Shown here piece by piece: positions 9,501-17,646 of a stretch of 64,000 nucleotides of DNA; position 1 is the stretch's first letter; each line of letters opens with the position of its first letter. The notes beneath the pieces were generated by a model. It ran no database searches, was not told where the DNA came from, and was given only the letters and a program-made list of their open reading frames with translations. The DNA is from Streptomyces sp. YS415. GTDB taxonomy: Bacteria > Actinomycetota > Actinomycetes > Streptomycetales > Streptomycetaceae. The position numbers and the translations under genes were made by a program. The stretch lies in the NCBI RefSeq assembly GCF_023544665.1, contig NZ_JAMJFL010000022.1, forward strand, positions 57,939-121,938. The letters are read 5' to 3'.

Positions 9501-9963
9501 TCGGGAAGCCCACGTCCTCGGCGGCGCGGACGAGTTCGTCGACGTCGTTGGAGGGCGCGGAGGAGCCGAGCACGGGTACGCCGGCCTCGCGGGCGGCGGC
9601 CACCGCGCGGGCCTTGTTGCCGGTCAGCTCCAGGATGTCCGCGTCCGGTCCGACGAACGTGATGCCCGCCGCCGCGCAGGCCCGGGCCAGCTCGGGGTTC
9701 TCGGAGAGGAAGCCGTAGCCGGGGTAGACGGCGTCCGCGCCGGCGCGCTGCGCGGCCCTGACGATCTCGTCCACGGAGAGATAGGCGCGCACCGGATGTC
9801 CCGGTTCGCCGATCTCGTAGGCCTCGTCGGCCTTCAGCCGGTGCAGCGAGTTGCGGTCCTCGTGCGGGAAGACTGCGACGGTCCGCGCGCCGAGCTCGTA
9901 GCCCGCACGAAAGGCCCTAATCGCGATCTCGCCTCGGTTGGCGACCAGCACCTTGCGGAACAT
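6589..9963 (-). CDS. pyc: Pyruvate carboxylase
   Basis: 1124 residues from the ATG at 9963 (MFRKVLVANRGEIAIRAF), eight bases after AAGGG; in-frame upstream codons lack a ribosome site. The three expected parts are present in order: biotin carboxylase with its ATP-grasp region (residues about 1-450; CSVQRRHQKVIELAPAP), carboxyltransferase (about 520-800; TDTTFRDAHQSLLATR, with metal-binding histidines in HLHTHDTAGG), and a C-terminal biotinyl domain with the biotin lysine in EAMKME. It makes oxaloacetate from pyruvate and bicarbonate to refill the TCA cycle. Nothing is truncated and no clear regulatory site was seen upstream. Confidence 0.97.
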   Translation of the reverse strand: MFRKVLVANRGEIAIRAFRAGYELGARTVAVFPHEDRNSLHRLKADEAYEIGEPGHPVRAYLSVDEIVRAAQRAGADAVYPGYGFLSENPELARACAAAGITFVGPDADILELTGNKARAVAAAREAGVPVLGSSAPSNDVDELVRAAEDVGFPIFVKAVAGGGGRGMRRVEDPAQLRESIEAASREAASAFGDPTVFLEKAVVEPRHIEVQILADGQGNVIHLFERDCSVQRRHQKVIELAPAPNLDPALRDRICADAVRFARRIGYRNAGTVEFLLDRDGNHVFIEMNPRIQVEHTVTEEVTDVDLVQSQLRIAAGESLADLGLAQETITLRGAALQCRITTEDPANGFRPDTGRISAYRSPGGSGIRLDGGTTHAGTDISAHFDSMLVKLTCRGRDFAAAVGRARRAVAEFRIRGVATNIPFLQAVLDDPDFQAGRVTTSFIEQRPHLLTSRHSADRGTKLLTYLADVTVNRPHGERPDLADPMAKLPPLPEGQPPAGSRQRLVDLGPEGFARNLREAPTLGVTDTTFRDAHQSLLATRVRTKDMLAVAPVVARTLPELLSLECWGGATYDVALRFLAEDPWERLAALREAVPNICLQMLLRGRNTVGYTPYPTEVTDAFVQEAAATGIDIFRIFDALNDVDQMRPAIDAVRRTGTAVAEVALCYTADLSDPNERLYTLDYYLRLAEKIVDAGAHVLAVKDMAGLLRAPAAATLVTALRREFDLPVHLHTHDTAGGQLATYLAAVQAGADAVDGAVASMAGSTSQPSLSAIVAATDHSARPTGLDIQAVGDLEPYWESVRKVYAPFEAGLPAPTGRVYHHEIPGGQLSNLRTQAIALGLGDRFEDIEAMYAAADRMLGRLVKVTPSSKVVGDLALHLVGAGVDPKEFEAEPDRFDIPDSVIGFLRGELGTPPGGWPEPFRSKALRGRAEAKPPADLGAEDREGLVKDRRATLNRLLFPGPTREFETHRQSYGDTSVLDSKDFFYGLRQAKEYAIDLEPGVRLLIELQAVGEADERGMRTVMSSLNGQLRPIQVRDRQVASDVPATEKADRSNSGHVAAPFAGVVTLAVAEGDQVAAGATVATIEAMKMEASITAAKDGTVSRLAVNRIQQVEGGDLLVEIG

Positions 9964-10057
9964 TCGTGATCCCTTCGCCTGCCGGTGAGGTGCACCATGG
10001 TGTCGGCCCCGTGGCGCCGACGCCATGTGAACCTGGCCACGGCGAGCCCTGACACCC

Positions 10058-11863
10058 CTAGTAGCCGAACACCTGGGTCCAGGTCCAGTCGTCCTCCACC
10101 AGGCCGATGCCCATGGTGGTGAGGGAACAGTTGAGGATGTTCTCGCGGTGGCCCGGGGAGTTCATCCACGCCTCCATCACCGCTTCCGGGGAGGTCTGGC
10201 CCCGGGCGATGTTCTCGGCTCCGGGCGACGGATGCCCCTGGGCGGCGGCCCGGTCGGCGAAGCTGCGGCCGTCCTGGCTGGTGTGGTCGAAGTACTGGTT
10301 CTGCGACATGTCCTCGCTGTGCAGCTGGGCGGCGCGGGCGAGGCGGCCGTCGAGCTTCACGGGCTGACAACCGGCGTTCGCCCGCTCGTTGTTGACGAGG
10401 GCGAGGACCTGTGCGGAAGGGGCGTCCGCGGGTGCGGCGGCGGGGGTCGCCGACGGCCGGGGCGCGGGTGGCGTCGTCTCCGGCCGCGGCTTCGTGCGGG
10501 ACGGTGTCGGCGTGGGCTTGGGGGACTTGGTGCTCGGCTCGGGCGAGGGGGACTTGCTCGGCGACCGGGACGGGGAGGGAGAAGGGGACGCCGAGGCGGT
10601 GGGGGAAGCCGAGGAGGGGGCCGGGGGCGTGTCGGCAGCGGACTGGACCTTGTCGCCCTCCCCGTCCGGCTGCAGGCTCAGGGTCGCGACGGTGCCGCCG
10701 GATATCAGTACGGCGACCGCGGCGGCCACGCCGGTGATGCGGCGGCGCTGCGGTATTCGTCTCCGCCGGCCATGACCGTGCCGGCCCGGGGAGGATGCGG
10801 TGCGCACCGGCGCGAGTACGGCGGTGGGGTCGCCGCCTGCGGCTTCGGAGCCGGGATCCGGGTGGGCGTGCGCCGCCGAGTGACCGGGGTCCGGATGCTG
10901 CGGCCCACCGTAGGCCCCGCCGTGCCCATGGACCGAGTGCTCCGGCCCGCCGTAGGCCTCGCCGTACCCGGGAACCGGATCCCCCGGCCCACCGTAAGCC
11001 GCCGCGTGACCGGGGTCCTGGTACCCCGGCACCCCGTACGCCGCGGACGCGGTTTCGGTGCCCGTGACGGCGGTCAACCCGGCGAGACCCGTGAGGGCGG
11101 CGGCCACCGGCACCAGGCCCAGGCCGACGAGGAGCCCCTCCGCGGGCACCAGCTCGGTCTGGTGGCCCGAGCACCGCACGCAGTCCCGGGCGTGCCGGGC
11201 GATGCGCTTGCGCCACAGCGGCGACGGGCGGCCGTCCCAGTTCCCGGTCACCTGGCCGAGATGACCGCAGGGCGGCGCCGCGGCGAGCGCACGTACCACC
11301 AGCCGGGCCGTCTCCAGCTGGGCCTTCATCCGCTGCACGCGCACCGCCGTGTGCTGCTGGGACAGCTCCAGCGCGGCGGAGACCTCCGCCCGGCTCAGCT
11401 CGCCGACGGCCTCCAGCCACCACAGCGACAGCAGCATCCGGTCGTCGCCGTCCAGCCAGCGCGTGGCCTGCGCCACCTCGCGCCGCTGGCCGTCCAGACC
11501 GAGGCGCAGGATCGTCAGGTCCACGAAGTCCGCGCCGGGGTCGGCCAGGTCGTAGGCGTCCTCCAGCTCCGAGCCCGCCGGTGCCGCCTGCTGCCGGTGG
11601 TGGTAGGTCCGGATCTGGTTCATCGTGATGGCCACCAGCCAGGACCGGAAGCTGGCCGGGTGATGCAGCGAGCCGAGCGCGCGCAGCGCGCGGAGCATGG
11701 ACTCCTGCACGACGTCGTCGACGTCGGCATGTCCGTTCAGCGCCCGCCCCACGATGTTGTAGACCAGCGGCAGATACGCGCCGACCAGCTCGTCCTGCGC
11801 CCGGAGGTCACCGCGGCGAGCCGCCTCGACCACGGCGTACTCGTGCTCTCCCCTAGCTGCCAT
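10058..11863 (-). CDS. ECF sigma factor fused to zinc-finger, membrane segment and CAP/SCP domain
   Basis: 601 residues from the ATG at 11863. Sigma region 2 is at about 28-92 (LVYNIVGRALNGHADVDDVVQESML), region 4 at about 135-190 (WLDGDDRMLLSLWWLEA, LSRAEVSAALELSQQHTAVRVQRMK). A zinc anti-sigma-like motif HARDCVRC follows (His224, Cys228, Cys231), then a hydrophobic stretch 243-268, a Gly/Pro/Tyr/His-rich repeat area 275-345, an Arg-rich patch and membrane segment 377-396, a Pro/Ser/Thr linker 410-482 and a CAP domain 483-601 (LVNNERANAGC, FDHTSQDG, GAENIARG, NSPGHRENILN). The Arg patch before 377-396 suggests the CAP domain lies outside the cell. Some actinobacterial ECF groups carry fused membrane and sensor parts; release by proteolysis is inference. 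It is divergent from katG. Confidence 0.88.
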   Translation of the reverse strand: MAARGEHEYAVVEAARRGDLRAQDELVGAYLPLVYNIVGRALNGHADVDDVVQESMLRALRALGSLHHPASFRSWLVAITMNQIRTYHHRQQAAPAGSELEDAYDLADPGADFVDLTILRLGLDGQRREVAQATRWLDGDDRMLLSLWWLEAVGELSRAEVSAALELSQQHTAVRVQRMKAQLETARLVVRALAAAPPCGHLGQVTGNWDGRPSPLWRKRIARHARDCVRCSGHQTELVPAEGLLVGLGLVPVAAALTGLAGLTAVTGTETASAAYGVPGYQDPGHAAAYGGPGDPVPGYGEAYGGPEHSVHGHGGAYGGPQHPDPGHSAAHAHPDPGSEAAGGDPTAVLAPVRTASSPGRHGHGRRRRIPQRRRITGVAAAVAVLISGGTVATLSLQPDGEGDKVQSAADTPPAPSSASPTASASPSPSPSRSPSKSPSPEPSTKSPKPTPTPSRTKPRPETTPPAPRPSATPAAAPADAPSAQVLALVNNERANAGCQPVKLDGRLARAAQLHSEDMSQNQYFDHTSQDGRSFADRAAAQGHPSPGAENIARGQTSPEAVMEAWMNSPGHRENILNCSLTTMGIGLVEDDWTWTQVFGY

Positions 11864-12078
11864 GCCTGACCACCACATCCCTTTCGGTTGCCGCATTCTT
11901 GCGCCCGGTACAAGAGGAGACCTCCGGCGGGGGGCGCCATAACAAAAACCCCCTCGCTGACCTGCGGCCGCCGAAACGGCTGCCCCTGCGTGGTTCGTGG
12001 CGATGCGGTCTGCGGTACGCGACCATACGGACGCCGCCCCGGCACGAAACGGACACGGTGACAGGAAGAAGGACAGAC

Positions 12079-14268
12079 ATGCCCGGCAGTGAGAGCGAGA
12101 ACCCGGTAATCCCCTCCCCGAGTCCCGCATCGACTCGGCCTAGGACGAACCGGGACTGGTGGCCCAACCAGCTGGACCTCCAGGTCCTGCACCAGCACTC
12201 GTCCCGCTCCAATCCGATGGAGGAGGACTTCGACTACGCGAAGGAGTTCGCGACCCTCGACGTCGAGGAGTTGAAGCGGGACGTCTTCGAGGTGATGACG
12301 ACGTCCCAGGACTGGTGGCCCGCCGACTACGGCCACTACGGGCCGCTCTTCATCCGGATGAGCTGGCATGCCGCGGGCACCTACCGCGTCGCCGACGGCC
12401 GGGGCGGCGGCGGCAGCGGCGCACAGCGCTTCGCGCCGCTCAACAGCTGGCCGGACAACGCGAGCCTGGACAAGGCACGCCGTCTGCTCTGGCCGGTCAA
12501 GCAGAAGTACGGCCGGAAGATCTCCTGGGCCGACCTCCTCGTCTTCACCGGCAACTGCGCCATGGAGTCGATGGGGTTCAAGACGTTCGGGTTCGGCTTC
12601 GGACGCGAGGACATCTGGGAGCCGGAGGAGATCTTCTGGGGGCCCGAGGACTCCTGGCTCGGGGACGAGCGCTACAGCGGCGACCGGGAACTCTCCGGTC
12701 CGTTCGGTGCCGTGCAGATGGGCCTGATCTACGTCAACCCGGAGGGGCCCAACGGCAATCCGGATCCGCTGGCCGCCGCCAGGGACATCCGCGAGACGTT
12801 CGGGCGGATGGCGATGAACGACGAGGAGACGGTCGCGCTCATCGTCGGCGGCCACACCTTCGGCAAGTGCCATGGTGCGGTCGACGTCAGCTACATCGGC
12901 CCGGAGCCCGAGGCGGCCCCCGTCGAGCAGCAGGGTCTCGGCTGGCGCAACACCTACGGCAGCGGCGTCGGCCCCCACGCGCTCACCAGCGGGCTCGAGG
13001 GCGCGTGGACCTCCGCGCCGACCCGGTGGGACAACGGATACCTCAACAACCTGTTCGGGTACGAGTGGGAGCTGACGACGAGCCCCGCCGGTGCGAAGCA
13101 GTGGACTCCGACGGATGCCTCGGCCCAGGGCACCGTGCCCGACGCCCACGATCCGTCGAAGAGGCACGCGCCCATGATGCTGACGACGGACCTGGCGCTG
13201 AAGGTGGACCCGGTCTACGGGCCGATCGCCAAGAGCTTCCACGAGAACCCGGACAAGCTCGCGGAAGCGTTCGCCAAGGCCTGGTACAAGCTGCTGCACC
13301 GCGACATGGGGCCCCTGTCGCGTTACCTCGGCCCGTGGATCCCCGAGCCGCAGCTGTGGCAGGACCCCGTCCCCGACATCGATCACGAGCTGGTCGGGGA
13401 CGAGGACATCGCCGCCCTCAAGGCCACGATCCTCGACTCGGGACTGTCCGTCTCCCAGCTGGTCACCACGGCATGGGCAGCGGCGGCGAGCTTCCGCGGC
13501 ACCGACAAGCGCGGCGGCGCCAACGGAGCACGGATCCGCCTGGCACCGCAGAAGGACTGGGAGCAGAACGACGTGCCCGAGGTCACCGGGACGGTGGCGG
13601 CCCTGGAGCGGATCCAGCAGGACTTCAACGCGGCGCAGACCGGCGGTACGAAGGTGTCGCTCGCCGACCTGATCGTCCTGGGCGGCTGCGCGGCCGTCGA
13701 GCGGGCCGCGCGGGACGCCGGGCACACCGTCACGGTCCCGTTCGCCCCCGGCCGCACGGACGCCTCCCAGGAGCAGACCGACGTCGAGTCGTTCGCCATG
13801 CTCGAGCCCAAGGCGGACGGGTTCCGCAATTACCTGCGGACGGGGGAGAAGCTGTCGCCGGAGACCCTGCTGCTGGACCGGGCCAACATGCTCACCCTGA
13901 CCGCTCCCGAGATGACGGTTCTGATCGGCGGCATGCGGGCCCTGGACACCGGCTTCAAGCAGGCCCGGCACGGGGTCCTCACGGACCGGCCGGGGACGCT
14001 GACCAACGACTTCTTCGTCAACCTGCTCGACATGGACACGGAGTGGAAGGCGTCGGCCGCGGACGAGAACGTCTTCGAGGGCCGGGAGCGCGCCACGGGC
14101 GAGGTGCGGTGGACCGCCACGGCCGTCGACCTCATCTTCGGTTCGCACTCCCAGCTCCGGGCCCTGACGGAGGTGTACGGCTCCCGGGACGCGGGCGAGA
14201 AGTTCGTGCGTGACTTCGTGGCGGCGTGGGACAAGGTGATGAACCTGGACCGGTTCGACCTCTCCTGA
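12079..14268 (+). CDS. katG: Catalase-peroxidase KatG
   Basis: 729 residues. The ATG at 12079 follows GGAAGAAGGAC. It removes hydrogen peroxide with a heme cofactor. Distal residues Arg93, Trp96 and His97 are in RMSWHAAGTYR, the proximal His259 is in GGHTFGKCHGA, and the Trp96-Tyr218-Met244 set that forms the KatG cross-linked adduct is complete (LIYVNPEGP and RMAMND). The degenerate C-terminal peroxidase-like half is present. Unlike the usual streptomycete furA-katG pair, no furA lies upstream; the neighbour is the divergent sigma factor gene, 215 bases away. Regulation is therefore not obvious. A hairpin terminator follows the gene. Confidence 0.97.
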   Translation: MPGSESENPVIPSPSPASTRPRTNRDWWPNQLDLQVLHQHSSRSNPMEEDFDYAKEFATLDVEELKRDVFEVMTTSQDWWPADYGHYGPLFIRMSWHAAGTYRVADGRGGGGSGAQRFAPLNSWPDNASLDKARRLLWPVKQKYGRKISWADLLVFTGNCAMESMGFKTFGFGFGREDIWEPEEIFWGPEDSWLGDERYSGDRELSGPFGAVQMGLIYVNPEGPNGNPDPLAAARDIRETFGRMAMNDEETVALIVGGHTFGKCHGAVDVSYIGPEPEAAPVEQQGLGWRNTYGSGVGPHALTSGLEGAWTSAPTRWDNGYLNNLFGYEWELTTSPAGAKQWTPTDASAQGTVPDAHDPSKRHAPMMLTTDLALKVDPVYGPIAKSFHENPDKLAEAFAKAWYKLLHRDMGPLSRYLGPWIPEPQLWQDPVPDIDHELVGDEDIAALKATILDSGLSVSQLVTTAWAAAASFRGTDKRGGANGARIRLAPQKDWEQNDVPEVTGTVAALERIQQDFNAAQTGGTKVSLADLIVLGGCAAVERAARDAGHTVTVPFAPGRTDASQEQTDVESFAMLEPKADGFRNYLRTGEKLSPETLLLDRANMLTLTAPEMTVLIGGMRALDTGFKQARHGVLTDRPGTLTNDFFVNLLDMDTEWKASAADENVFEGRERATGEVRWTATAVDLIFGSHSQLRALTEVYGSRDAGEKFVRDFVAAWDKVMNLDRFDLS

Positions 14269-14280
14269 GCCCGATGGTTC

Positions 14281-14317
14281 GGCTCCTGCTCGCCGCGACG
14301 CACGGCGAGCCGGAGCC
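14281..14317. terminator. Bidirectional hairpin between katG and the alpha-galactosidase gene
   Basis: GGCTCC-tg-CTCGCCG, a 7-base loop, then CGGCGAG-cc-GGAGCC: 13 base pairs with a 2x2 internal mismatch, placed between two converging stop codons. A good intrinsic-terminator stem without a U-tract, as is common in streptomycetes. Confidence 0.7.
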
Positions 14318-14331
14318 CGGCCGGCCGCCCC

Positions 14332-15975
14332 TCAGAGGCGGGTCCACTTCTGGTTGGCCTGGCCGTTGCAGGTCCACAGGACCAGCGGGGTACCGTTCGC
14401 GGTGCCCGCCCCGTTGGCGTCGAGGCAGAGCCCGGCGTGGACGTTGCGGATGGACCCGTCGGAGCCGACCGTCCACTTCTGGTTGTTCTGGCCGTTGCAG
14501 GGCCAGGTGATGACGCGGGTGCCGTTGGATGTGCCCTGGTTGACGGCGTCCAGGCACTTGTCGCCGAAGACGCGGATCTCGCCGCCCGCCCACGTGGTCC
14601 ACAGCTGATTGGCGGCGGTGTGGCAGTCCCAGAGCAGGACCGTGGCCCCGGCGGCGGTGGAGGCGTTGTCGACGTCCACGCAGCGGCCGGCCCCGCTGCC
14701 CCGCAGACGCGAGGTGGTGGCGGCCACCGGGCTGCCCCCGCTCACCCGGAACACGGCGACGCCGTGTGCGGGCACGTTCGCCGAGATCTGCCCGGAGGTG
14801 CCGGACGTGCCGCCGGTCCACAGGTCGGTGAGGGTGAACTGTCCGCCGGACAGGCCGACTTGCGCGGCCGATGTGGTGACCGTCGTGGTGCCGCTGCCGC
14901 GGTTGAACAGGCCGACCGCCACCGAACCGTCCGACAGGGGCTTGGCGAACACCTCGGTGGCGCCGTCGTCGCGCACCTTGCGCCCGCCCGCGCCGAGCGC
15001 GTCCTGGTTCACCGCCAGCAGACGCGGGTTGCGCAGGATGGCGCTCACGTCGGCGGACATGGTGCGGATGTCGTTGCCGGCCATCAGCGGGGCGCTCATG
15101 AGCGCCCACAGGGCGAAGTGGGACCGGGACTCGGTCAGTGACAGGCCGGGCCGGCCGACGACGAGCATGTCGGGGTCGTTCCAGTGTCCCGGGCCCGACT
15201 GTGCCGCCAGCGGTGCGTTGACGTCCAGGACGTTGCCGACGCCCATGGGATAGCTGTTGGTGTTGCCGTTCTGCCAGATGTCGAGCAGATCCTCGGTCGT
15301 CCGCCACAGGTCGGCGACCTCGCCCCAGTTGTACGTGGCGCCGGTGATGGCGTGGAAGCTGTTGGGGTTGATGCTGTAGACGATCGGGCGCCCGGTGGCG
15401 CGCAGGGCGTCGCGCATGAGGGTGAACCGCGCGACCTGCTCGTCGCGGGTGCCGCTGGACGAACACCAGTCGTACTTGAGGTAGTCGACACCCCACGAGG
15501 CGAACGTGGCGGCGTCCTGGGCCTCATGGCCCTTGCTGCCCGTGGACCCGGGGTAGGTCCCCACGGTCTGCGCGCAGGTGCGCTCCCCCGGCACCTGGTA
15601 GATGCCGAACTTCAGCCCCTTGCTGTGGATGTAGTCCCCGAGCGCCTTCATCCCGCTCGGGAACTTGGTGGGATTGGCCCGCAGGTTGCCCGCCGTGTCC
15701 CGCTGCGGGTCGAACCAGCAGTCGTCGACCACCACGTAGCGGTAGCCGGCGTCCCGCATGCCCGAGGACACCATCGCGTCGGCGGCCTGGCGCACCTGCG
15801 CCTCGGTGATCCCACACCCGAAGCTGTTCCAGCTGTTCCACCCGAGCGGTGGGGTGAGCGCCGGGCTGCCCGGCGCGGCGGAGGCGGTGGAGGAGGAGTT
15901 GGCCGTCACGGACGCGGTGACCGTCAGCGCGGCGGCTACGAGAAGGCGGAGCAGTCCGCCTGATCGTCGGGGCAC
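14332..15975 (-). CDS. Secreted GH27 alpha-galactosidase with ricin-type CBM13
   Basis: 547 residues from the GTG at 15975, six bases after AAAGGAG. A signal peptide (RLLVAAALTVTASVTA, cleavage near ASAAPG) precedes a GH27 barrel at about 38-400: TPPLGWNSWNSFGCGI, the nucleophile Asp169 in KYDWC, and the acid/base Asp269 in HWNDPDMLVVG. Residues about 420-547 form a ricin B-type beta-trefoil with three Q-x-W repeats (NQLWTTW, NQKWTVG, NQKWTRL), which binds galactose or xylan-type sugars. The enzyme probably removes alpha-galactosyl (or beta-arabinopyranosyl) side groups from plant polysaccharides. It lies directly downstream of the GH43/AbfB gene on the same strand, with its own promoter and operator. 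Confidence 0.92.
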   Translation of the reverse strand: MPRRSGGLLRLLVAAALTVTASVTANSSSTASAAPGSPALTPPLGWNSWNSFGCGITEAQVRQAADAMVSSGMRDAGYRYVVVDDCWFDPQRDTAGNLRANPTKFPSGMKALGDYIHSKGLKFGIYQVPGERTCAQTVGTYPGSTGSKGHEAQDAATFASWGVDYLKYDWCSSSGTRDEQVARFTLMRDALRATGRPIVYSINPNSFHAITGATYNWGEVADLWRTTEDLLDIWQNGNTNSYPMGVGNVLDVNAPLAAQSGPGHWNDPDMLVVGRPGLSLTESRSHFALWALMSAPLMAGNDIRTMSADVSAILRNPRLLAVNQDALGAGGRKVRDDGATEVFAKPLSDGSVAVGLFNRGSGTTTVTTSAAQVGLSGGQFTLTDLWTGGTSGTSGQISANVPAHGVAVFRVSGGSPVAATTSRLRGSGAGRCVDVDNASTAAGATVLLWDCHTAANQLWTTWAGGEIRVFGDKCLDAVNQGTSNGTRVITWPCNGQNNQKWTVGSDGSIRNVHAGLCLDANGAGTANGTPLVLWTCNGQANQKWTRL

Positions 15976-16018
15976 CAGGGCTCCTTTGCGCGTGGGGGCG
16001 CCGCACGAACGCCAGGTT

Positions 16019-16086
16019 CGAAATTTCGTACGGCATTCGGAAACTCGAGGTGTCACGGATAGTAGAGATGCGGCTGAACATGTCAA
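16019..16086 (-). promoter_or_regulatory. Promoter and palindromic operator of the alpha-galactosidase gene
   Basis: On the minus strand TTGACA (16086-16081), a 16-base spacer and TACTAT (16064-16059) form a near-consensus housekeeping promoter. About 25-35 bases downstream of the predicted start lies the perfect palindrome CGAAATTTCG (16019-16028), next to GGTTCG. A repressor there would block elongation, as in many LacI-controlled sugar genes; the regulator is not in the window. Confidence 0.6.
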
Positions 16087-16103
16087 CACTGTCAACTGGC
16101 GGC

Positions 16104-17492
16104 TCAGCCCCAGGCCCCCACCGGCAGGAACGAACTGTCCTGCCGGAACAGGTCCGTCCCGTCGGACCGTTCCACCCGCAGCTGATAGCCGTAGTGCCGC
16201 AGATAGCGGCCCGGGTAGTTGTACGACTCGAAGCGCAGGGCGCCCGTCGCCGTGCCGGTGCGGGCGATGAACGTGGCATCCCTGGCGAAGGCCGTGGTGC
16301 CGTTGTCGGTGTCGAAGCGGGCGCGGAAGTCGTAGTGGCGCAGGTAGGCGCCGGAGGCGTCGCGGAAGGAGTAACCGCCCGCGTCGGCGAGGCCGGCGGT
16401 GACCGTGAAGGTGGCCGCCTGCTTCTCGGCGGTGGCGCTGGAGGCGCTCACCACGGGGAGGTTGAGGAGGGCCGACTGCTGCTGCCAGTAGCGGGTGGGG
16501 TAGTTGGCGGACCGGAAGGAGCGGGTGACGTCGCGGGCCAGGCTCGGACCGCCCGGCACGGTCTCCTTGACCACGCTGAAGTGCCGGGCCGTTCCGGAGA
16601 TCGCGGGCAGCGCGGCCGGCGCCGACCACGTGGCGAAGGTGTCGTAACTGTCGCTGTAGTAGTAGCTGCCGTCCCCATAACCGTCGAAGAACATCCGCCA
16701 GGCTCCGTTGTCGAGCTGGATCAGGGCCGGGCCCTCGCGATAGCTGCCCCAGCCCGCCCAGTTGCCCGTGCGGGTGATCGTGTACGGGCCGGTGAGGCTC
16801 GACGCCGTGCCGTACTCGATGTACTTCGTCGTCTCGTTCTTGGTGAAGGCGTGGTACGTCGAACCGGTCCGCACGAGGAACGTGTCGATGTGGTTGGCGC
16901 CGATGCCGGTCAGGGCGACCGGTGAACTCCACGCGGCGAGCGCGGAGTTGGTGGCCCTGAGCCGGTACGGCGTGAAGATCCACTCGTTGTCCGTGGTGGA
17001 GCAGGACACGATGATGTGCACGCTGCCGTCGCCGTCGACGAAGAACTCCGGCGCCCAGGCGCGGGAGAGGTTCGCTATCGGGACCGGGTAGTCATAGAGG
17101 AAGGTCCAGTTGACCCGGTCCGCGCTGCGCGCGAAGCCGATGGTGGTGCTGGTGTCCTGCCAGGTGCGGGTCGTGTACGTGACGTAGTAGTAGCCGTCGG
17201 TGTGCCGGATGACGCTGGCGTCGCGGATGCGGCCGGCGGGCGGGGTGTAGGCGGCGGAGCGCAGCAGCCGGAAGTCGGTGGCGTCGTCGGACTGGTAGAC
17301 GTTGACGGTGCCGTCATTGCTGTTGAGGAACGGCACGATGGTGTAGCGGGTGGCGGAACCGCTCGGCGGCGCGGCGGCGCCGGCCGTGCCGAGCAGTCCG
17401 GGCGCTTCGGACAGCAGCAGCGCCGAGGCGGGTACGGCGGTCATCGCCCGGAGCAGGGTGCGGCGGGACGTGCTGGGGCGTTGCGGGGTCAT
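16104..17492 (-). CDS. Secreted GH43-like protein with C-terminal AbfB (CBM42) domain
   Basis: 462 residues from the ATG at 17492 (MTPQRPSTSRRTLLRAM), preceded by GGGAG. SRRTLLR followed by a hydrophobic stretch and ending near GTAGAA fits a twin-arginine signal. Residues about 50-300 look like a five-bladed GH43-type propeller with RDASVI, WAPEFFVDGDG and SYREGPALI in the positions of the usual catalytic Asp/Glu set. Residues about 310-462 contain an AbfB arabinose-binding trefoil (ARDVTRSFRSANYPTRYWQ, YSFRDASGAYLRHYDF, FESYNYPGRYLRHYGY). It probably acts on arabinose side chains of plant polymers, complementing the neighbouring alpha-galactosidase. The GH43 assignment is less certain than the AbfB domain. 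Confidence 0.85.
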   Translation of the reverse strand: MTPQRPSTSRRTLLRAMTAVPASALLLSEAPGLLGTAGAAAPPSGSATRYTIVPFLNSNDGTVNVYQSDDATDFRLLRSAAYTPPAGRIRDASVIRHTDGYYYVTYTTRTWQDTSTTIGFARSADRVNWTFLYDYPVPIANLSRAWAPEFFVDGDGSVHIIVSCSTTDNEWIFTPYRLRATNSALAAWSSPVALTGIGANHIDTFLVRTGSTYHAFTKNETTKYIEYGTASSLTGPYTITRTGNWAGWGSYREGPALIQLDNGAWRMFFDGYGDGSYYYSDSYDTFATWSAPAALPAISGTARHFSVVKETVPGGPSLARDVTRSFRSANYPTRYWQQQSALLNLPVVSASSATAEKQAATFTVTAGLADAGGYSFRDASGAYLRHYDFRARFDTDNGTTAFARDATFIARTGTATGALRFESYNYPGRYLRHYGYQLRVERSDGTDLFRQDSSFLPVGAWG

Positions 17493-17542
17493 GGGCGGCT
17501 CTCCCTCTGACGCGTGGGGCACACACCGACGTGTTCGACTTA

Positions 17543-17598
17543 CCGAACCTGGTTCGGAAGATCGGTCAGAAGGTAGGGGTGTGACGAAGGTGCGTCAA
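17543..17598 (-). promoter_or_regulatory. Promoter and palindromic operator of the GH43/AbfB gene
   Basis: On the minus strand TTGACG (17598-17593), 17 bases, TACCTT (17575-17570) form a strong promoter. The perfect palindrome CCGAACC-T-GGTTCGG (17543-17557) covers about +6 to +20. The same layout (operator just after the start) and a related GGTTCG core occur before the alpha-galactosidase gene. Confidence 0.62.
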
Positions 17599-17646
17599 TG
17601 GTCCGCGCACCACTCCACGCCGGCCCCCGAACGGCCGCCCTAGAGG

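Noticed and set aside
11864..12078. ECF-type autoregulatory promoter for the sigma-CAP gene
   Set aside because: Several GGAG/GGTC-like motifs exist, but none has a matching -10 at proper spacing.
14332..16983. An 883-codon frame suggesting a GH27 protein with a long N-terminal extension
   Set aside because: The extension is an off-frame reading of the GH43/AbfB gene; the GTG at 15975 has a good ribosome site and begins a signal peptide.
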